A stretch of DNA of 7,799 nucleotides from Pseudomonadota bacterium (GTDB lineage: Bacteria; Myxococcota_A; Polyangia; Polyangiales; Polyangiaceae), in the NCBI GenBank assembly GCA_023411445.1, contig JAEYOT010000170.1:1-7799 (forward strand), in the 5' to 3' direction. Position numbers and translations under genes: made by a program. Shown piece by piece: positions 6,008 through 7,799 of the stretch (the first letter of the stretch is position 1; the number at the start of each line of letters is the position of its first letter). Below the pieces are notes generated by a model, which worked only from the letters and a program-made list of their open reading frames with translations, was not told the origin of the DNA and made no database searches.

Positions 6008-7696
6008 ATGGGCAGGACACGATTATTCGAGAAGCTGCAGAGAATTGCCGCGCGGGCCGTGGCCGAACGACGCCGTTTGCTGGACGGCGAGGCCCCCATT
6101 TTGACGCGTCGGCAGTTGACATGGGGCGGCGCGCAGCTGGCGGCGGGCGCGCTCCTGGCCGGCTGCGGCAGCGACTCGGGACGGAAGTCAGCGAGCGACG
6201 TGCGCGTGGCGGTGATCGGCGCGGGCCTCGCTGGCCTGCACTGCGCCTACCGGCTGCAGCAGGCCGGTGTCGACGTCACGGTGTACGAGGCCTCGAGCCG
6301 CGTCGGGGGCCGCGTGTTCACGGCTCGTGAGCAGGACTACGGCGAGCAGACGTTCGAGCTGGGCGGCGAGCTGATCGACTCCAACCACATCACCATGCTC
6401 TCGCTGGCCGATGAGCTCGGCCTCACGCTCACCGATCGCTTCACGCGCGGCATCCAAAACGACGTGTGGTTCGTCGCGGGTGAGGAGGTACCAGAGGAGA
6501 CGATCGTGGAGCAGTTCACGGCGGTCGCGGGCGTGATGGCGGAGGCGGAAGAGGCCGCCGACAGCGACGACGAAGCCTTCGCGGAGCTGGACCAGACCCC
6601 GCTGTCGGTCTGGCTGGAAGAGCACGTGCCGCCGGCGGAGTACCCGGAGCTCCACGCGGTGCTGCTCGCCGCCTACCGCGGCGAGTTCGGGCTCGAGCCG
6701 GAGCAGCAGTCCGCGCTGAACTTGCTTTACCTGATCGGGTCGGACGAGCCAGACCCGTTCCGCATCTTCGGCGAGTCCGACGAGCGGTACCACGCGCGTG
6801 AAGGCAGCGACGCCTTCGCCACCCGCCTCCATGAGAAGCTGGCCAAGGGCACCGTCAAGCTGCGCTCCAAGCTGACGCGCGTGCAGACGGCAGACGACGG
6901 CTACTGGCTGCGGCTCACCGACGGTGAGGACGCTATCGACGTGCAGTACGACCACGTCGTGCTGGCCATTCCGTTCAGCGTGCTTCGGAACGTGGAGCTG
7001 GACGTGCCGCTCAGCGAGCTGAAGCGCCAGATCATCGACGAGCTGGGCTACGGCACGAACGCCAAAGTGATGGGCTCATTTGGCTCTCGCGTCTGGCGCG
7101 AAGACCACGAGAAGAGCGGCACTGTCACCTGCGACCTGCCGCTCCAACAGCTGTGGGACAGCTCCATCGGCCAGCCCGGCGAGCGCGGCATCTTGACCAA
7201 TTTCCTCGGCGGCGACGCGGGCGTGGACGTCGGCGACGTGGATGCGGAAGAGTACTACACGGGCATCTTGGCCGACGTGGAGGCGATCTTCCCGGGCGCG
7301 GCGGACGCCTACCGCCCGGGCACGGCGCGACGCATGCACTGGCCCAGCTACGAGCACACGCTCGGTAGCTACACCTGCTACCGGCCCGGGCAGTGGGCCT
7401 TCTACGAGCAGGAGGGCGTGCGCGAGGGCAACCTGCATTTCTGCGGCGAGCACACGTCCGTGGACTTTCAAGGTTGGATGGAGGGCGCGGCGGAGACCGG
7501 GCTGCTCGTGGCCAGCGCGATCATCGAAGAGCTCGGCTTCGAGCCCAGCGCGGAGATGTCCGCCATCCTGGCGCACAAGACGCGCTTGCCGCAGCCAGCG
7601 CGGAGGCGCGCCGGCCAGCAGCGGCTCAGCTTGCGCGGGCGCCGACGAGCCCTCAGCCGCGCCGCGGCGGCTCGCGTTATTACCGCTCAGCGCTAG
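6008..7696 (+). CDS. FAD-dependent amine oxidase (MAO family), predicted Tat-exported lipoprotein
   Basis: The 562-residue protein oxidatively deaminates an amine using FAD, by family knowledge; the substrate (mono-, poly- or amino-acid amine) is not evident. The Rossmann start is VIGAGLAG (69-76), with the ribose-binding acid E94 and VGGRV (99-103), then ELGGELID (117-124). The C-terminal FAD motif is FCGEHTSVDFQGWMEGA (478-494). W490 sits where MAO has an aromatic-cage tyrosine, and K353 (TNAKVMG) aligns with the lysine near flavin N5. A twin-arginine motif, TRRQL (33-37), is followed by a hydrophobic stretch and the lipobox LAGC (50-53), so C53 is probably lipidated outside the cytoplasm. 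The stretch before the twin arginine is unusually long and basic. Two further oddities are an acidic run at 178-195 in the presumed substrate-domain region and an arginine-rich tail at 524-562 with no acidic residues. AGGA at 5994-5997, 10 nt upstream, supports ATG 6008. It is divergent from the exporter operon. Confidence 0.9.
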   Translation: MGRTRLFEKLQRIAARAVAERRRLLDGEAPILTRRQLTWGGAQLAAGALLAGCGSDSGRKSASDVRVAVIGAGLAGLHCAYRLQQAGVDVTVYEASSRVGGRVFTAREQDYGEQTFELGGELIDSNHITMLSLADELGLTLTDRFTRGIQNDVWFVAGEEVPEETIVEQFTAVAGVMAEAEEAADSDDEAFAELDQTPLSVWLEEHVPPAEYPELHAVLLAAYRGEFGLEPEQQSALNLLYLIGSDEPDPFRIFGESDERYHAREGSDAFATRLHEKLAKGTVKLRSKLTRVQTADDGYWLRLTDGEDAIDVQYDHVVLAIPFSVLRNVELDVPLSELKRQIIDELGYGTNAKVMGSFGSRVWREDHEKSGTVTCDLPLQQLWDSSIGQPGERGILTNFLGGDAGVDVGDVDAEEYYTGILADVEAIFPGAADAYRPGTARRMHWPSYEHTLGSYTCYRPGQWAFYEQEGVREGNLHFCGEHTSVDFQGWMEGAAETGLLVASAIIEELGFEPSAEMSAILAHKTRLPQPARRRAGQQRLSLRGRRRALSRAAAARVITAQR

Positions 7697-7799
7697 CGCC
7701 GGCACCGGCGAGCAAAACGATGCCTGGTGGCGTCGCGCCGCGCGCTGTCACGCGCGGAGTCGCCGCCTCGGGCAAGATCGCCTCGACGTGACCCAGGGG
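7680..7799 (-). other. Possible C-terminal tail of a minus-strand gene entering from the right
   Basis: On the minus strand one frame is open from the right edge (7799) to TAA at 7680-7682. It would give a 39-residue C-terminus ending VLLAGAGASAER and overlap the amine oxidase's 3' end by 17 bp. Third codon positions are mostly G or C, but less consistently than in the confident genes here, and another minus frame is also open over most of this stretch. No family is recognised. It may be plain intergenic DNA. Confidence 0.2.
7697..7710. other. Small GC hairpin just after the amine oxidase stop
   Basis: CGCCG (7697-7701), a GCAC loop and CGGCG (7706-7710) form a 5-bp stem immediately after the TAG stop. 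GCT at 7692-7694 and AGC at 7711-7713 can extend it across a two-base bulge. The plus strand continues with AAAA rather than T residues, so it lacks the U-tract of an intrinsic terminator. It might end or stabilise the transcript, or be chance in GC-rich DNA. Confidence 0.25.

Noticed and set aside
5275..6330. 351-residue plus-strand open frame crossing the divergent gap
   Set aside because: It lies antisense to the first ABC gene and runs out of frame into the amine oxidase gene. Both have unmistakable motifs in their own frames.
7697..7713. Intrinsic terminator after the amine oxidase
   Set aside because: The hairpin is short and is followed by A residues rather than T residues on the plus strand; on the minus strand the T-run precedes the stem.
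1..7799. tRNA, rRNA, CRISPR array, insertion sequence or attachment site
   Set aside because: No cloverleaf, rRNA-like sequence, regularly spaced repeats, transposase or terminal inverted repeats were seen on either strand.

Overview
The window is high-GC, densely coding bacterial DNA. Codons have a strong G/C third-position bias and intergenic gaps are short. Gene content and style (a fused CobA-HemD protein, a small GYF_2/GAF protein, a Tat-exported amine-oxidase lipoprotein) suggest a myxobacterium or related former deltaproteobacterium. That assignment is inference; no marker gene is present to fix the taxon.

Layout, left to right. (1) 1-1161, minus strand: the 5' two-thirds of a fused uroporphyrinogen-III C-methyltransferase / uroporphyrinogen-III synthase gene, running off the left edge. 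(2) 1162-1372: a divergent intergenic region with an AT-rich island, a 10-bp perfect palindrome, a plausible plus-strand promoter and a strong 9-bp hairpin in the putative cobA leader. (3) 1373-2209, plus strand: a 278-aa protein with an N-terminal GYF_2-like module, a proline-rich linker and a C-terminal GAF-like domain. (4) 2225-4078 and 4075-5940, minus strand: two ABC exporter half-transporters, stop and start overlapping as GTGA. Their motif differences are complementary, the signature of a heterodimeric MdlA/MdlB (BmrC/BmrD)-type exporter with one degenerate and one catalytic ATP site. (5) 5941-6007: a 67-bp divergent gap. (6) 6008-7696, plus strand: an FAD-dependent amine oxidase with a twin-arginine signal ending in a lipobox, so probably a lipid-anchored extracytoplasmic enzyme. 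(7) 7697-7799: no confident gene.

How the parts may work together: the tetrapyrrole enzyme makes uroporphyrinogen III and sends it toward precorrin-2 (siroheme/cobalamin). The ABC pair forms one membrane exporter of unknown substrate. The amine oxidase is divergent from the exporter operon across a very short gap, so shared control is possible, but no functional link is shown by the sequence. I found no mobile element, CRISPR array, RNA gene or clear defence system. The most informative observations are the asymmetric ATP sites, the Tat-lipoprotein architecture with its unusual N and C termini, and the regulatory DNA at 1162-1372. None of these amounts to a demonstrably new system.
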